The notes under the pieces are model-generated. The model searched no databases and had not been told where the DNA came from. It saw only the letters and a list, made by a program, of their open reading frames with translations. Positions 9,637 to 17,221 of a DNA stretch of 64,000 nucleotides are shown here, piece after piece. Numbering within the stretch: the first letter of the stretch is position 1; each line of letters starts with the position of its first letter. The stretch covers positions 1-64,000 of the forward strand of contig JAJFHV010000012.1 of assembly GCA_021775415.1 (NCBI GenBank). The letters are read 5' to 3'. The stretch comes from Hyphomicrobiales bacterium. GTDB taxonomy: Bacteria > Pseudomonadota > Alphaproteobacteria > Rhizobiales > Rhizobiaceae. A program made the position numbers and the translations under genes.

Positions 9637-9651
9637 GAAAGGTATGTAATC

Positions 9652-10029
9652 ATGATAGAATCTAAAATTGGATTTCCAATGGCCTCCATATTCTATTTTG
9701 CCATGTTCGCGCTTTTCGTCACCCATGAATTGGATGCAGTGAAGAGACACGAATGGCGGATTTTACCGATAATCTCATTCCTGAAGGAGGGAATTGGAGA
9801 ACAGGTATTTATCTGGATACACGTCCCTCTCCTTGTCGGACTGTTCTACTTCGGAGCGCTCGATTCAAGTACAACCACGGCCAAGGGGCTTTCAACATTC
9901 GCAATAATTCACGTCGCCCTGCATTGGATTTTTCGCAACCACCCTAAACATGAGTTCAACGATTTTGGTTCTTGGGCGCTGATCATTGGTGCGGGTTTGT
10001 TTGGTGCGGCTCACCTATTGGCAATTTGA
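9652..10029 (+). CDS. Small four-helix membrane protein, DUF6713-like
   Basis: A 125-residue protein with about four hydrophobic segments (residues 10-24, 50-68, 82-95 and 105-124). The motif THELDAVKRHEWRI at about residues 24-37 resembles DUF6713 family proteins, whose function is unknown. A conserved-looking HVALHWIFRNHPKHEF loop follows helix three; its several His could bind a metal or heme, but this is speculation. AAAGGT precedes the ATG. The gene is flanked immediately on both sides by near-identical 26-base hairpins (9611-9636 and 10037-10062), giving it the appearance of a single-gene cassette. Confidence 0.7.
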   Translation: MIESKIGFPMASIFYFAMFALFVTHELDAVKRHEWRILPIISFLKEGIGEQVFIWIHVPLLVGLFYFGALDSSTTTAKGLSTFAIIHVALHWIFRNHPKHEFNDFGSWALIIGAGLFGAAHLLAI

Positions 10030-10036
10030 CGGGGTT

Positions 10037-10062
10037 GTCGCAAATCCGACGATTTTTGCGAC
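10037..10062. repeat. 26-base palindromic repeat, downstream copy
   Basis: Arms GTCGCAAA and TTTGCGAC pair over a ten-base loop starting 8 bases after the stop codon of the DUF6713-like gene. It is a near copy, in direct orientation, of 9611-9636. No T-run follows, so it is not a classical terminator. Confidence 0.6.
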
Positions 10063-10186
10063 AGTCGAGGTCTGCCCAGAGCCCTTAGCGGACATCTGCC
10101 TTCACTAACTTTACGTAGGTTATGACCCTTCTATCCACAAGCAATATCATACTCCAGGTATTTTGCCGCAAATTCGCCACAACACT

Positions 10187-10213
10187 AAATAGTAGATAGG
10201 AAATCTACTATTT
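10187..10213. other. Perfect 11-base inverted repeat in the spacer before the TAXI receptor gene
   Basis: AAATAGTAGAT (10187-10197) and ATCTACTATTT (10203-10213) pair perfectly around five bases. The arms are AT-rich with no T-run after them. It could be an operator or a leader hairpin for the receptor gene starting at 10347. The remainder of the 10030-10346 spacer shows only the hairpin at 10037 and the repeat variant at 10087. Confidence 0.45.
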
Positions 10214-10346
10214 GGAATTGCGCCAAAAGTTCTGGCGACAAATAAATTTTTTACCCCCGGTAAGTTTTCAACCCACAGGTGCTTATTGTTTGGAGTCCGT
10301 CATAAATAATTTTTTCACAAGTCTGGCAGCTACATGGGAAGGCGTA

Positions 10347-11579
10347 ATGAATGGAAAACCCGTGAATGCTGGAGCCGTCGCCAAACATTCGAATTTCATT
10401 CCGATTTTCAACATGATTTCAAAACAAGGGCACGTGTTCGCGATTATAATTTTTGTTATCTCGCTCTCAGTAGTGAGCGCTCGAGGGCAGGAATTTCAAA
10501 GGAGTATCATGACTGGCAGCCTGAGTGGCACCTATATCCAGATCGGGCGTGATCTTGCGTCTGTATCAGCTGGATGTGGCCCCACTCTTGGAGTTAATAA
10601 AAGTGCTGGATCGCTCGAAAATCTTGTTGGGATAATGAAGCAACGAAATACCCAGTTCGGTATTGTGCAAAGTGACATGCTTGAATACGTCCGTACCTAC
10701 GCTATCGATGATCCGGATCTACAGCGATATGTATCCAGGCTGCAGGTCATGTTTCCTCTGTACAATGAAGAGGTACAAATCCTGACAAACCGGGGGGTAA
10801 CTAGCCTTTCAGATCTATCCGGAAAAAAAGTTGCTGTTGGTAGGGCGGACAGTGGAACATTTCTGACAGCATCGATTATTCTTGATATTTTACGGGTAGA
10901 CGACGCGATACGGATCAAAATTGGTCCGGCCGATGCTTTGCCCATGCTGTTGAACGGCGAGATTGACGCTGTATTTAATGTCTCTGGCGTGCCGACAAAG
11001 CTGTTTTCTGACCCAACCATCGATGGTTCAAAATTTCATCTTCTGGATATCTTGGAGCCTGAACTTCTGGCGACATACACCGCAACCAAAATACCTGGCG
11101 GCACGTATCCCTTCCAGCCGGAGCAAGCAAATGTAGTTGCAGTCAGAGCGGTGTTGATGACGTATGACTACAAGCCGGGCGGGAATAAATACAATCGACA
11201 AAGCTGCAAGGCGGTCTCAGACCTATCAAGTATAATATTGACGAATCTTGAAAGTTTGAAAAAATTTGGCCATCAGAAATGGAAAGATGTCGATCTTTCA
11301 CAATTGCCACCATATTGGAAGGTCGGTGATTGCGTGAAAGCTGGTATGGCGGTGAACTACAAGCTCTCCTGTGGATCGGTAAATAGCACCTTTGCCAAGT
11401 CTGGTGAAACCACCAAACCGAAGGCAACAATCACAGTAACTGCTGGGGCCGTCAGGAAAGTTTTTGAAGTCGATACTTATCCCGAAATTCCCACGCCCTA
11501 CTCCACTGCCAAAAACCAAAATTTCGACGGTTCAATACAAGAATACCTCAAACTGTTAAAAGAATTCGAGGTGAGATAG
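10347..11579 (+). CDS. TAXI-family TRAP transporter substrate-binding protein (orphan)
   Basis: A periplasmic solute receptor of about 410 residues. The ATG at 10347 was chosen because GGAAGG lies just upstream; the frame is open from 10212. A hydrophobic signal segment (FAIIIFVISLSVVSARGQ) is followed by the TAXI-type start TGSLSGTYIQIGRDLA, then LTNRGVTSLSDLSGKKVAVGR and LLNGEIDAVFNVSGVP. TAXI receptors normally sit with a fused DctQM permease; none is in the window, so this one is an orphan. The C-terminus is about 80 residues longer than usual and contains two extra Cys (DCVKAG, LSCGS). The ligand is unknown. Confidence 0.85.
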   Translation: MNGKPVNAGAVAKHSNFIPIFNMISKQGHVFAIIIFVISLSVVSARGQEFQRSIMTGSLSGTYIQIGRDLASVSAGCGPTLGVNKSAGSLENLVGIMKQRNTQFGIVQSDMLEYVRTYAIDDPDLQRYVSRLQVMFPLYNEEVQILTNRGVTSLSDLSGKKVAVGRADSGTFLTASIILDILRVDDAIRIKIGPADALPMLLNGEIDAVFNVSGVPTKLFSDPTIDGSKFHLLDILEPELLATYTATKIPGGTYPFQPEQANVVAVRAVLMTYDYKPGGNKYNRQSCKAVSDLSSIILTNLESLKKFGHQKWKDVDLSQLPPYWKVGDCVKAGMAVNYKLSCGSVNSTFAKSGETTKPKATITVTAGAVRKVFEVDTYPEIPTPYSTAKNQNFDGSIQEYLKLLKEFEVR

Positions 11580-11903
11580 CCCTTGTTCACTGTATTCGAC
11601 GAGGCTTGGCGACGGGAGAACCATTGCGTATTGCACGTCCGCTTTGGTCACAAGCAGACATAAAACCATCGTTATATGACTTCCGCTCTACCCCCAACAG
11701 CAGACATCTGGGCGCGGTTCCCAAACCAGCCAATCGCTACAACCCCGTTCAGCTCGTATATACCACCTCAACTCAGTTCGGAGATTGATTTGTTATAACA
11801 AAAATCATTCCACTAGTCTCATATAACAAAACAATATTGCAGATGATTGTAATATCTGATTACACTGTGATAACAAAAAGTTTTGCGAAAGAGACACACA
11901 GGC
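11580..11903. promoter_or_regulatory. AT-rich spacer with a palindrome and repeated ATAACAAAA boxes
   Basis: No gene is seen. TTTGTTATAACAAA at 11789-11802 is a perfect 14-base palindrome. The half-site ATAACAAAA recurs at about 11823 and 11869, all just upstream of the MORN-repeat gene, and the last copy ends 25 bases before its ATG. Such spaced copies look like sites for one dimeric regulator. Two AGCAGACAT repeat copies lie at 11653 and 11699. Regulator identity is unknown. Confidence 0.45.
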
Positions 11904-12866
11904 ATGAACAAAACTCCAATCTGCTTGGTCCTGTTACTGCTGGCGCTGGTGTCCACTGAATATGGTGTTGCGCACGCCCAATCATCATTCGAAATTAGAC
12001 TGATACAGGAAAGGCTTGCGGGTTATGATCCAGGTGAAGCGAACGGGGAACTGGGCAATAAAACCCGCGCCGCCATCATTGCGTATCAAAAAGACTGGCT
12101 GCTTCCCGCAACGGGCGAAGTTGGCACTGAGTTGATGGCAAGGCTGACGCTTCTGCATCCCGCCACCAAACCGCATTGGCATATGGTCCAAAATCAGGAT
12201 TGTGAGATATGGAACAATTTCCCGCGACCGCGCGAAGCAATCACCTGGTCCGGGAACTGTATCAATGGCAAGATAGCAGGTACCGGCAAAGCGGTATGGA
12301 ATTTCGTCGAGCACGGAAATGCCCGCCAATCAACCTACGACGGTGAATACAACAGCGGTAAGCGAAACGGGCGGGGGATTTTTATCTCTGCCAACGGGTA
12401 TCGATATGAAGGGGAATATCGCGACGACAAAAAACACGGGCAAGGGGCAGAATCCTGGGAAGACGGAAGTCGCTACAAGGGCGCTTACAACGATGGCAAG
12501 CAACAAGGACAGGGGGTCTATTCGTGGCCGGACGGAAGCAGGTATGTCGGTGGTTACCTAGATGGAAAGAGACACGGGCAGGGATTTGTAACCTGGGCCA
12601 ATGGCGGTAGCTACGATGGAAATTACGAACGCGGGGCACACCACGGTAAAGGCATTGAAATCTGGTCAAACGGCGACCGTTATGAAGGAAATTATTTCAA
12701 GGGCAGACAGCATGGCCATGGAACCCTTATTTGGGCAAGCGGCGATCTGTACACCGGACCTTTTGCGCAGGGTAAGAGACATGGCGTTGGCAATTGCACA
12801 CCAGCGAAGGAAGAAACATTCAAGTGCCATTGGAATGACGGCAAACTGATTGCCAGGACAGAGTAA
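11904..12866 (+). CDS. Secreted MORN-repeat protein with peptidoglycan-binding-like domain
   Basis: A 320-residue protein. A signal peptide (MNKTPICLVLLLLALVSTEY to HAQ) is followed by a putative peptidoglycan-binding-1-like helical segment (IRLIQERLAGYDPGEANGEL to about residue 80). Then come about seven MORN repeats of 23 residues with the YxGxYxxGKxHGxG pattern from residue 135 to 305. MORN repeats form extended beta-hairpins that bind lipids or proteins. The ATG at 11904 is preferred over an upstream TTG because it starts the signal peptide and has GAAAGAGA upstream. The protein is probably periplasmic or outer-membrane associated; the partner is unknown. Confidence 0.85.
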   Translation: MNKTPICLVLLLLALVSTEYGVAHAQSSFEIRLIQERLAGYDPGEANGELGNKTRAAIIAYQKDWLLPATGEVGTELMARLTLLHPATKPHWHMVQNQDCEIWNNFPRPREAITWSGNCINGKIAGTGKAVWNFVEHGNARQSTYDGEYNSGKRNGRGIFISANGYRYEGEYRDDKKHGQGAESWEDGSRYKGAYNDGKQQGQGVYSWPDGSRYVGGYLDGKRHGQGFVTWANGGSYDGNYERGAHHGKGIEIWSNGDRYEGNYFKGRQHGHGTLIWASGDLYTGPFAQGKRHGVGNCTPAKEETFKCHWNDGKLIARTE

Positions 12867-12891
12867 CCGGAACGACACTCACGCTGGGAAG

Positions 12892-13545
12892 TCAACTGAA
12901 CCAGTCAAACACCGGCTTTAACCGGCTAAACTCAGTGGCGCAATTTTTAGCTAAATCCGGCTTGGTGATGATATCATTCTTCATGTCGCTCCATAGCGCC
13001 AAGCCTTTGCGGCGCAAGAGTGCTTCGCGTGGATGGTCCTTGGCAAATCCACTTGGTACGCGCTTTAGCGGCGGCTCATTGAGCCGCGCACCGGTTGCCA
13101 AGAGGGTGTCGACTATCTTTGCAAGCTTTTCTCCGTCCGCTCCATAAACCCGGCGACGGTATTCATCAAGGCCCGCATCGTCAAACCTGAATACTCCGGC
13201 GCCCAGAGTCAGTTTTTCCGGCGCGAGACCGAAAAACCAGCCGGGTGCAGCCCCGGTTTTTTCGTTTGGAAAAAACGAGATATGCAAATGCGCATTGTAA
13301 GGGGTTTTGTCTTTTGAAAACCGGATATCCCGATGGATGCGAAACACTTTCGATCGGTGCGTAACTCCGGTGAGTTCATGCAATTGCCCACACATGCTTG
13401 AACAAAAGGCCTGGGCCGGAAACTTTATCGTCTGCTCATAAATCTTCTTGTTCGCGGCAAACCACTCACGGTTGTTGTTGGCCTTCAAATCTTTCAGGAA
13501 TTTCAAAGTCTCCGCAGGAAAACCGGTGAATTCAAAACCATCCAT
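12892..13545 (-). CDS. DUF2461 domain-containing protein
   Basis: A 217-residue protein with the DUF2461 (TIGR02453) pattern: TLKFLKDLKANNNREWFAANK, then RIHRDIRFSKDKTPYNAHLHISF and a C-terminal FAKDHPREALLRRKGLALW. The family is widespread and has no established function. It lies 36 bases downstream of the YmdB-like phosphoesterase gene on the same strand and is probably co-transcribed with it. Confidence 0.9.
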   Translation of the reverse strand: MDGFEFTGFPAETLKFLKDLKANNNREWFAANKKIYEQTIKFPAQAFCSSMCGQLHELTGVTHRSKVFRIHRDIRFSKDKTPYNAHLHISFFPNEKTGAAPGWFFGLAPEKLTLGAGVFRFDDAGLDEYRRRVYGADGEKLAKIVDTLLATGARLNEPPLKRVPSGFAKDHPREALLRRKGLALWSDMKNDIITKPDLAKNCATEFSRLKPVFDWFS

Positions 13546-13581
13546 TTACAGTTCCTCCAACTGTTTACCGGTAGGACGCGT

Positions 13582-14403
13582 TTAATCCTGCCAGGGCATC
13601 GCGTTATCAAGCCGCGGTCCGATCCGTAGAGGCATGATGGCGGTCGCAAGACCGGTACTGTCATCGATATCGATCCCGACCCCACTGAGCGTTGCCGGAC
13701 CATTGGCCGGTTCAAAGCGGCCTTTTGAGATTTTTGTGACAAACCGGTTGAGCGGTTCTTCAAAATCCATGCCCAGTGACGAATTATAGTCTCCACACAT
13801 CCCCGCATCCGAAATATAGGCCGTGCCCCCATCCAGAATATGATAGTCCGCTGTTGGCACATGGGTATGTGTTCCCACCACCGCAGAAACACGCCCATCG
13901 ACGAAATGGGTAAAACACAATTTTTCCGATGTTGCCTCGGCATGAAAGTCTATGAAGACGGCATCAACCGTTTTGCCAAGTTCAACCCCATCAAGCTGAG
14001 GCTCGATACAGGCAAACGGATCATCCAGTTCGGGGTGAATAAAGACACGCCCCATGATGTTCATCACCATGATGCGGGCTCCGTTCCTGGCCTCAAAAAT
14101 GTTGGCACCCTTGCCTGGCGTTCCCGGGGGGAAATTCAAAGGTCGCAAGAACTGATCCTCGCGTGCGGCAAATGACAATGCCTCGCGCTGATCCCACACA
14201 TGATTACCGGTTGTGACCACATCCGCACCGGCGGCCAGGGTTCGTTTGAATATCTCTTCCGTAATCCCGAAACCACCCGCAGCGTTCTCGCCATTGACGA
14301 CCACAAAGTCGGTTTTCAAATCCTCGATCAGTCCGGGAAGTTGGTCATACACCGCCTCACGTCCGGATTTCCCCACCATGTCGCCCAGAAACAATAATCG
14401 CAT
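13582..14403 (-). CDS. YmdB-like metallophosphoesterase (TIGR00282 family)
   Basis: A 273-residue member of the TIGR00282 family. Motifs are MRLLFLGDMVGKSGREAV, VVNGENAAGGFGI, TGNHVWDQREAL and GTHTHVPTADYHIL with metal-binding Asp, Asn, His. Bacillus YmdB is a cyclic-nucleotide phosphodiesterase affecting biofilm and motility decisions; that role is known for the family, not shown here. The ATG at 14403 is chosen over an upstream TTG because it starts directly at the conserved MRLLFLGD and lies 2 bases after the 5-FCL stop. Confidence 0.9.
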   Translation of the reverse strand: MRLLFLGDMVGKSGREAVYDQLPGLIEDLKTDFVVVNGENAAGGFGITEEIFKRTLAAGADVVTTGNHVWDQREALSFAAREDQFLRPLNFPPGTPGKGANIFEARNGARIMVMNIMGRVFIHPELDDPFACIEPQLDGVELGKTVDAVFIDFHAEATSEKLCFTHFVDGRVSAVVGTHTHVPTADYHILDGGTAYISDAGMCGDYNSSLGMDFEEPLNRFVTKISKGRFEPANGPATLSGVGIDIDDSTGLATAIMPLRIGPRLDNAMPWQD

Positions 14404-14405
14404 CG

Positions 14406-15005
14406 TTACTCCGTACTTTCCGATGGCCAATAGCCGGTTTCTGTAATCACAGCCTCAAGTGGCTGATCATGGGGCTCAACCGGAACCTGGTCAATCCGTT
14501 GACAATCAAACGCCATACCGATCAGCCGCGGTTTCTTGCATTTGTCGATCAGCCGCGCAATTGCCCGGTCATAATGACCGGCACCATACCCGATACGCCC
14601 GCCAACCAGATCGAACACAGACATTGGCATGATTAGCAATTCCGGGTCCAGAACTTCGGCATCTTCAGATGGGCCGCGAGTACCAAACCCGGTATCAATC
14701 AGTTCTGATCCCCGCACCAATTCACGAAAGCAAATTGTTTCGCGGTTCAACACGACGGGCAAGCAAAGGCGCGCACCGCGTTGACGAAATACATCCATCA
14801 GCGGGCGCGGATCAATTTCGGAACGGATTGGAAAAAAACCGGAGACGATTATCCCAGGTTCAACGGTTATGGCATTGGCACCATGATCCGTCGCATCAAG
14901 ACTCATTTCAATTCGGCTATCCGGCAAAAGTGCATCGCGACGTTCGAGTGCCGCCGAGCGAAGTAACTTTTTTTGTTCCTGAAAATCCATTGCAATCAAT
15001 TTCAT
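14406..15005 (-). CDS. 5-formyltetrahydrofolate cyclo-ligase
   Basis: A 199-residue enzyme that converts 5-formyl-THF to 5,10-methenyl-THF using ATP. The conserved GRIGYGAGHYDRAI motif and the C-terminal LIGMAFDCQRI are present. It starts at ATG 15005 or, less likely, at the internal ATG 14990. It lies just downstream of the 6S RNA gene, the classical ssrS-ygfA arrangement, and upstream of the YmdB-like gene. Confidence 0.95.
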   Translation of the reverse strand: MKLIAMDFQEQKKLLRSAALERRDALLPDSRIEMSLDATDHGANAITVEPGIIVSGFFPIRSEIDPRPLMDVFRQRGARLCLPVVLNRETICFRELVRGSELIDTGFGTRGPSEDAEVLDPELLIMPMSVFDLVGGRIGYGAGHYDRAIARLIDKCKKPRLIGMAFDCQRIDQVPVEPHDQPLEAVITETGYWPSESTE

Positions 15006-15031
15006 GAATAAAAGCGAGCCACCTCAGCCGC

Positions 15032-15172
15032 CAGACATTTGACGATCCCGGGAACCTACTAGGTAGGTGGGCGCCGTAATGACCAAGCCCACGAGCGAGA
15101 TCAGGGACAGCTCCCTTAAAGATCGATAAGGCCCCGGGGATAGTTAGTCTGTCGAACCAGGCAGCCCGCCAA
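15032..15172 (-). ncRNA. ssrS: 6S RNA
   Basis: The minus strand between zapA and the 5-FCL gene contains the alphaproteobacterial 6S RNA signature GGTCATTACGGCGCCCACCT, followed by a 3' arm GGTTCCCGGG that pairs with a 5' arm CCCGGGGCC, giving the long closing stem around a large central bubble. A TATATG lies about 12 bases upstream of the likely 5' end. 6S RNA binds the housekeeping RNA polymerase holoenzyme in stationary phase. The ends are approximate. A secreted hydrolase gene has been inserted on the opposite strand between zapA and the RNA. Confidence 0.85.
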
Positions 15173-15303
15173 ACCCACATATAGGTACAGGCGAATTTTT
15201 TGGCCAGTAGTTTTATGGAATTTCGTGCGGTTAATTTTGAAACATTGTTGACCGGGAAAACTAAATGGGTTTGTTTTGGGCAGTGGATATTTAGGAGAAG
15301 TGT

Positions 15304-16101
15304 GTGGTTTTCTGGACAATCAAGTGCTTTGCGAGGACGCTGATACCGGCAGGCATGATGGTGCATTCCGTTTTAGCTGCAGAACAAGTCAGCTTCACGG
15401 CATCATCGCCATATAACGGCAAGGAAGTTGTGCTGACTGGCGAGTTGTACAAACCGGTTGGCACAGGGAAATTTCCGGCTGTCATCTTGATGCATGGTTG
15501 TAGTGGACTTGGTAAGGCTGTGCGGTCTGCTCTGCAAATGCATGCACACATTCTCACCAGTAATGGCTTTGCAGCACTTATCCTCGACAGTTTTGGCCCG
15601 AGGAGGAACGATGGTGGATGGGTCTGCGAGAAGATCAGCCGCCTTTCCAGTGCACAAGCCTATCGCACCAGGGATGCAATTGACGCACAAAAATACCTCG
15701 CCTCAAGATCGGATATCGATATCAGAAACATATTTGCGATGGGTCAAAGCAATGGCGGCAGTGTTGCTCTTTTCATCGCACGAAGAGGTAAATCGGCAGG
15801 ATTTCGCGCGGTAACCGCATTTTACCCATGGTGCGGTGCGCTCATTAGCAACAAATCATCAACTCCCGTACTAATCCTGTCTGGCGAGCGTGATGACTGG
15901 ACACCACCCAGGCTCTGCAAGGAGAAAAGCAACCCTGCAGGTGGTGTAACCGTCAAAGTTTACCCAAATGCGGTGCATTCCTTTGATCTCAATATTCCGG
16001 TGACAACTTATTTGGGGCACAAGGTAGGGCTGGATGTAGCTGCTGCGTCAGATAGCCGTCGCCTGATGGTGAAGTTCTTCAAACAGCATTTGGTGCAGTA
16101 A
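15304..16101 (+). CDS. Secreted dienelactone hydrolase-family alpha/beta hydrolase
   Basis: A 265-residue alpha/beta hydrolase. The N-terminal 25 residues form a signal peptide ending VLAA-EQ. The nucleophile elbow is GQSNGG, the acid is likely the Asp in GERDDWTPP and the His is in NAVHSFDLN, giving a complete triad. The oxyanion region is MHGCSGLG. The start is GTG with AGGAG six bases upstream. The substrate is unknown. It sits alone on the plus strand between 6S RNA and zapA, interrupting a usually compact locus. Confidence 0.85.
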   Translation: MVFWTIKCFARTLIPAGMMVHSVLAAEQVSFTASSPYNGKEVVLTGELYKPVGTGKFPAVILMHGCSGLGKAVRSALQMHAHILTSNGFAALILDSFGPRRNDGGWVCEKISRLSSAQAYRTRDAIDAQKYLASRSDIDIRNIFAMGQSNGGSVALFIARRGKSAGFRAVTAFYPWCGALISNKSSTPVLILSGERDDWTPPRLCKEKSNPAGGVTVKVYPNAVHSFDLNIPVTTYLGHKVGLDVAAASDSRRLMVKFFKQHLVQ

Positions 16102-16114
16102 TGTTCTGGAAAAA

Positions 16115-16474
16115 TTATGCGCTTGAAAGCCGCTTGCCCAATTTTTCAATTTTCTCAGCCGCTTCAACAATGTGACGGGCAACTTCCGACTGCTCGCTGT
16201 CAAAATCACGCGAAGCACCATCCCGGTTTTGCAGGGCGTCTTTCAGATCTGCTTCAAGGCGGGCCACCTTGTTTTTAAGTTCGCCCAACTCATCGATTAC
16301 CATTACGCCTGCCATAACAGTCAACCGCTGGTCGCCAATTTCCCCGAATGATCCCTTGAGGTGCTCCACATATTGATCAAACTTTGAAGCCAGCTCAATG
16401 AGATGCGCTTCCTGGCCTTCATCACAGGCCATGCGGTAGGTTTTGCCGTTAATCGTTACGCTTACTGACGGCAC
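16115..16474 (-). CDS. zapA: Cell division protein ZapA
   Basis: A 119-residue ZapA family protein. The N-terminal SVTINGKTYRMACDEGQEAHL and the following coiled coil (LGELKNKVARLEADLKDAL) match the family. ZapA bundles FtsZ filaments at the division ring. It is 36 bases downstream of the DUF4164 gene on the same strand and belongs to the zapA-6S-5FCL neighbourhood. Confidence 0.9.
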   Translation of the reverse strand: MPSVSVTINGKTYRMACDEGQEAHLIELASKFDQYVEHLKGSFGEIGDQRLTVMAGVMVIDELGELKNKVARLEADLKDALQNRDGASRDFDSEQSEVARHIVEAAEKIEKLGKRLSSA

Positions 16475-16510
16475 GTTTGCATTCTCCCCTATTTAAAATC
16501 GCATCAACAT

Positions 16511-16795
16511 TTACGCATCCTGCTTCTTTTCAAGGACCGTACGAATTGATTCCATCGCGTCCACAAGTCGACGCGAAACTTCTTTGTTGGTGTGTTCAAG
16601 CCGCTGGGCCCGTTCCTCTGCAGAATCAAGCGATTCTGCAAGACGAGTCCGGTCCGCTCCCATACGCTGGACCTCCGCTTCCACATCGCCGAGCGCAGAT
16701 TCGCGCTCAAGCCTAGCTTCCACGGAGCCTTCAAGGGACACTACAGCCTTGTTCAGTCGCTCAACTGCGGCTGTTACTTGGTTGCTTTCAGACAT
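16511..16795 (-). CDS. DUF4164 coiled-coil protein
   Basis: A 94-residue, almost entirely coiled-coil protein with heptad-like Leu/Val spacing from residue 8 to 88. It matches DUF4164 proteins found next to zapA in rhizobia and is plausibly a ZapB-like divisome accessory factor, although this is inferred from position and structure only. It is the likely first gene of the zapA unit. Confidence 0.8.
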   Translation of the reverse strand: MSESNQVTAAVERLNKAVVSLEGSVEARLERESALGDVEAEVQRMGADRTRLAESLDSAEERAQRLEHTNKEVSRRLVDAMESIRTVLEKKQDA

Positions 16796-17221
16796 CTACT
16801 CACTCACAAACCCGGAAAAAGCGGCCGCACCGCACCCTCCAATACCACACAGCCCCCAAAGTCCCAGATGGTAATAGCCCTTACCCAACCGCGAATCACC
16901 TATAGGTCAAACGGTTAGCAAAAAAACATTAGACTTCACACGAAGAAGCAGTCAACTCATCGCGGTCAAAAAACCAATTCTACGCACCAACCTGTGGATT
17001 GATGACCAGTTCGTGTACCGCAACAATTGGGCGATCCATTGACTCTGACGCGCCAACTGCTAAGAGCCTGTCCAGGAAAAAACGGTGAATACCGACCTCG
17101 GTAATGAGCTTCTTATGCGTCAGCAAAACATCCGGAAGATAGACCGAATTTGTAAATCTGAGACCAAGGGTCAGGACCCACTATTACACCGCTTCCTATT
17201 GAGATTATCCAGCGAGAATAC
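16796..17221. other. Intergenic region between the zapA unit and tkt
   Basis: A 426-base divergent spacer. No ORF, tRNA-like cloverleaf, strong hairpin or repeat is evident. It must hold the promoters of the DUF4164-zapA unit and of tkt. A TTGACT at about 17039 could be a -35 box, but no matching -10 stands out. Confidence 0.4.

Larger units (their letters stand above)
9179..9651. other. Repeat- and hairpin-rich spacer, no convincing gene
   Basis: This stretch has no ORF with protein-like composition. It holds a strong plus-strand terminator-like hairpin (9292-9334), a second GC hairpin followed by T7 (9485-9522), a weak minus-strand hairpin ending in T6 (9456-9478), an inverted AGCAGACAT repeat (9548-9582) and a palindrome at 9611-9636 just before the next gene. 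Two successive plus-strand terminator-like structures suggest one or two short transcripts or decayed genes. Confidence 0.5.
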
